Of a stretch of DNA of 64,000 nt, positions 63,658 to 64,000 are shown in pieces. The notes below the pieces were generated by a model. That model did no database searches and was not told the origin of the DNA. It worked only from the letters and a program-made list of their open reading frames with translations. The first letter of the stretch is position 1, and each line of letters starts with the position of its first letter. The DNA lies in NCBI GenBank assembly GCA_049604415.1, contig JBMYTN010000018.1:1-64000 (forward strand). The letters run 5' to 3'. The translations under genes were made by a program, and so were the position numbers. The DNA is from JBMYTN01 sp049604415 (GTDB lineage Bacteria; Pseudomonadota; Alphaproteobacteria; Rhodospirillales; Rhodospirillaceae).

Positions 63658-63731
63658 TAGTGTCCTAATCGAATCAGAAGTTCGTTGGGTGCGGGAAACT
63701 TTGTGTGGCGAACTTCTGATTCGGGACACTA
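63658..63731. mobile_element. 74-bp MITE-like element 2
   Basis: Ends TAGTGTCC and GGACACTA continue inward as CGAATCAGAAGTTCG and its complement, with TA at both ends. It shares the TAGTGT terminus with element 1 and lies 14 nt away. No transposase gene is in the window. Confidence 0.65.
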
Positions 63732-63856
63732 GGACGTGAAGCCACCGCGACGATAGACCCGGGGGCCCTTATCACCTTAAGATACCGATGGGTGCCTTTC
63801 AGGACGCCACTTGGCTCCACATTATCCTTCCCGACAGCCCCCATCGGAGACGCGTT

Positions 63857-64000
63857 ATGGCCTATGAACTCCGCTTTGAAGGAAACGGCTTCTTCATTGA
63901 ATTCACGGGCTTGGTGAGCTTTGATGAAATCGCGGAGGCCAATGACCTGCTCTATACCCACGCGGCCTGGGACACCCACCAATATCAGATCTGGTCCTTC
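63857..64000 (+). CDS. hypothetical protein, 5' part only
   Basis: Forty-eight codons from ATG (MAYELRFEGNGFFIEFTG...) open to the end of the window. The start of a small alpha/beta protein is likely, but no family can be named from this fragment. It begins about 125 nt past the second MITE-like element. Confidence 0.6.
   Translation, partial: MAYELRFEGNGFFIEFTGLVSFDEIAEANDLLYTHAAWDTHQYQIWSF

Noticed and set aside
63567..63731. Integron attC sites
   Set aside because: The paired arms look foldable, but the GTTRRRY core sites are lacking and the TA-flanked inverted ends fit MITEs better.

Overview
The window is high-GC chromosomal DNA of an alphaproteobacterium, most likely of Rhodospirillales type. 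The assignment rests on two conserved gene orders: SRP RNA-dnaX-ybaB-recR, and a divL-like kinase followed by tsaE/amgK-murU-addB-addA-trxA. No rRNA, prophage, CRISPR array or intact transposase was seen. A 10-N scaffold gap at 2428-2437 is flanked by an exact 55-bp duplication and is probably an unmerged contig overlap.

Layout. 1-2.3 kb: a LysE-type exporter divergent from a MocR/PdxR-type regulator. 2.6-6.6 kb: sufE (minus), then SRP RNA, dnaX, ybaB and recR. 6.8-14.3 kb: a VOC protein, the queuosine operon queA-tgt-queG on the minus strand, a cyclic-nucleotide-binding protein, a SemiSWEET, a DUF2937 protein, a TPR protein, a TfoX-N protein and tRNA-Leu(TAA). 14.6-30.5 kb: a DivL-like pseudo-histidine kinase whose phosphoacceptor His is Phe, a ferredoxin-NADP reductase on the opposite strand, a TsaE-AmgK fusion with an apparent frameshift in the TsaE P-loop, MurU, AddB, AddA, thioredoxin and a methyltransferase. 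30.4-32.4 kb: small minus-strand genes and a striking structured 232-bp intergenic element.

32.6-49.9 kb is an exopolysaccharide locus. It holds galU, a fused WecG-type glycosyltransferase/initiating sugar transferase, a Wzz-like chain-length protein, an O-antigen ligase/polymerase-like membrane protein, three glycosyltransferases, a Wzx-like flippase, a Wza-like export lipoprotein and galE. Embedded in it are a LOV-domain hybrid histidine kinase and a LuxR-type response regulator, which suggests light-responsive control of polysaccharide production. 50-53.2 kb: a histidine phosphatase and a cupin-SDR-FAD oxidoreductase operon behind a perfect 16-bp palindrome. 53.4-59 kb: one giant 1856-residue adhesin-like protein. 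59-64 kb: a class V aminotransferase, an Asp/Glu-type racemase, a large exported TPR protein whose body is AT-rich, two tandem MITE-like elements, and the start of a truncated gene.

Three repeat signals cut across the annotation: a 16-22 bp palindrome built on CAACTRCATATGYAGTTG at four sites (one inside tsaE, one over the start codon of the TfoX-like gene); a ~33-nt sequence that supplies or abuts the stop codon of several genes; and the structured element at 30745-30976, which could fold as a three-way junction.
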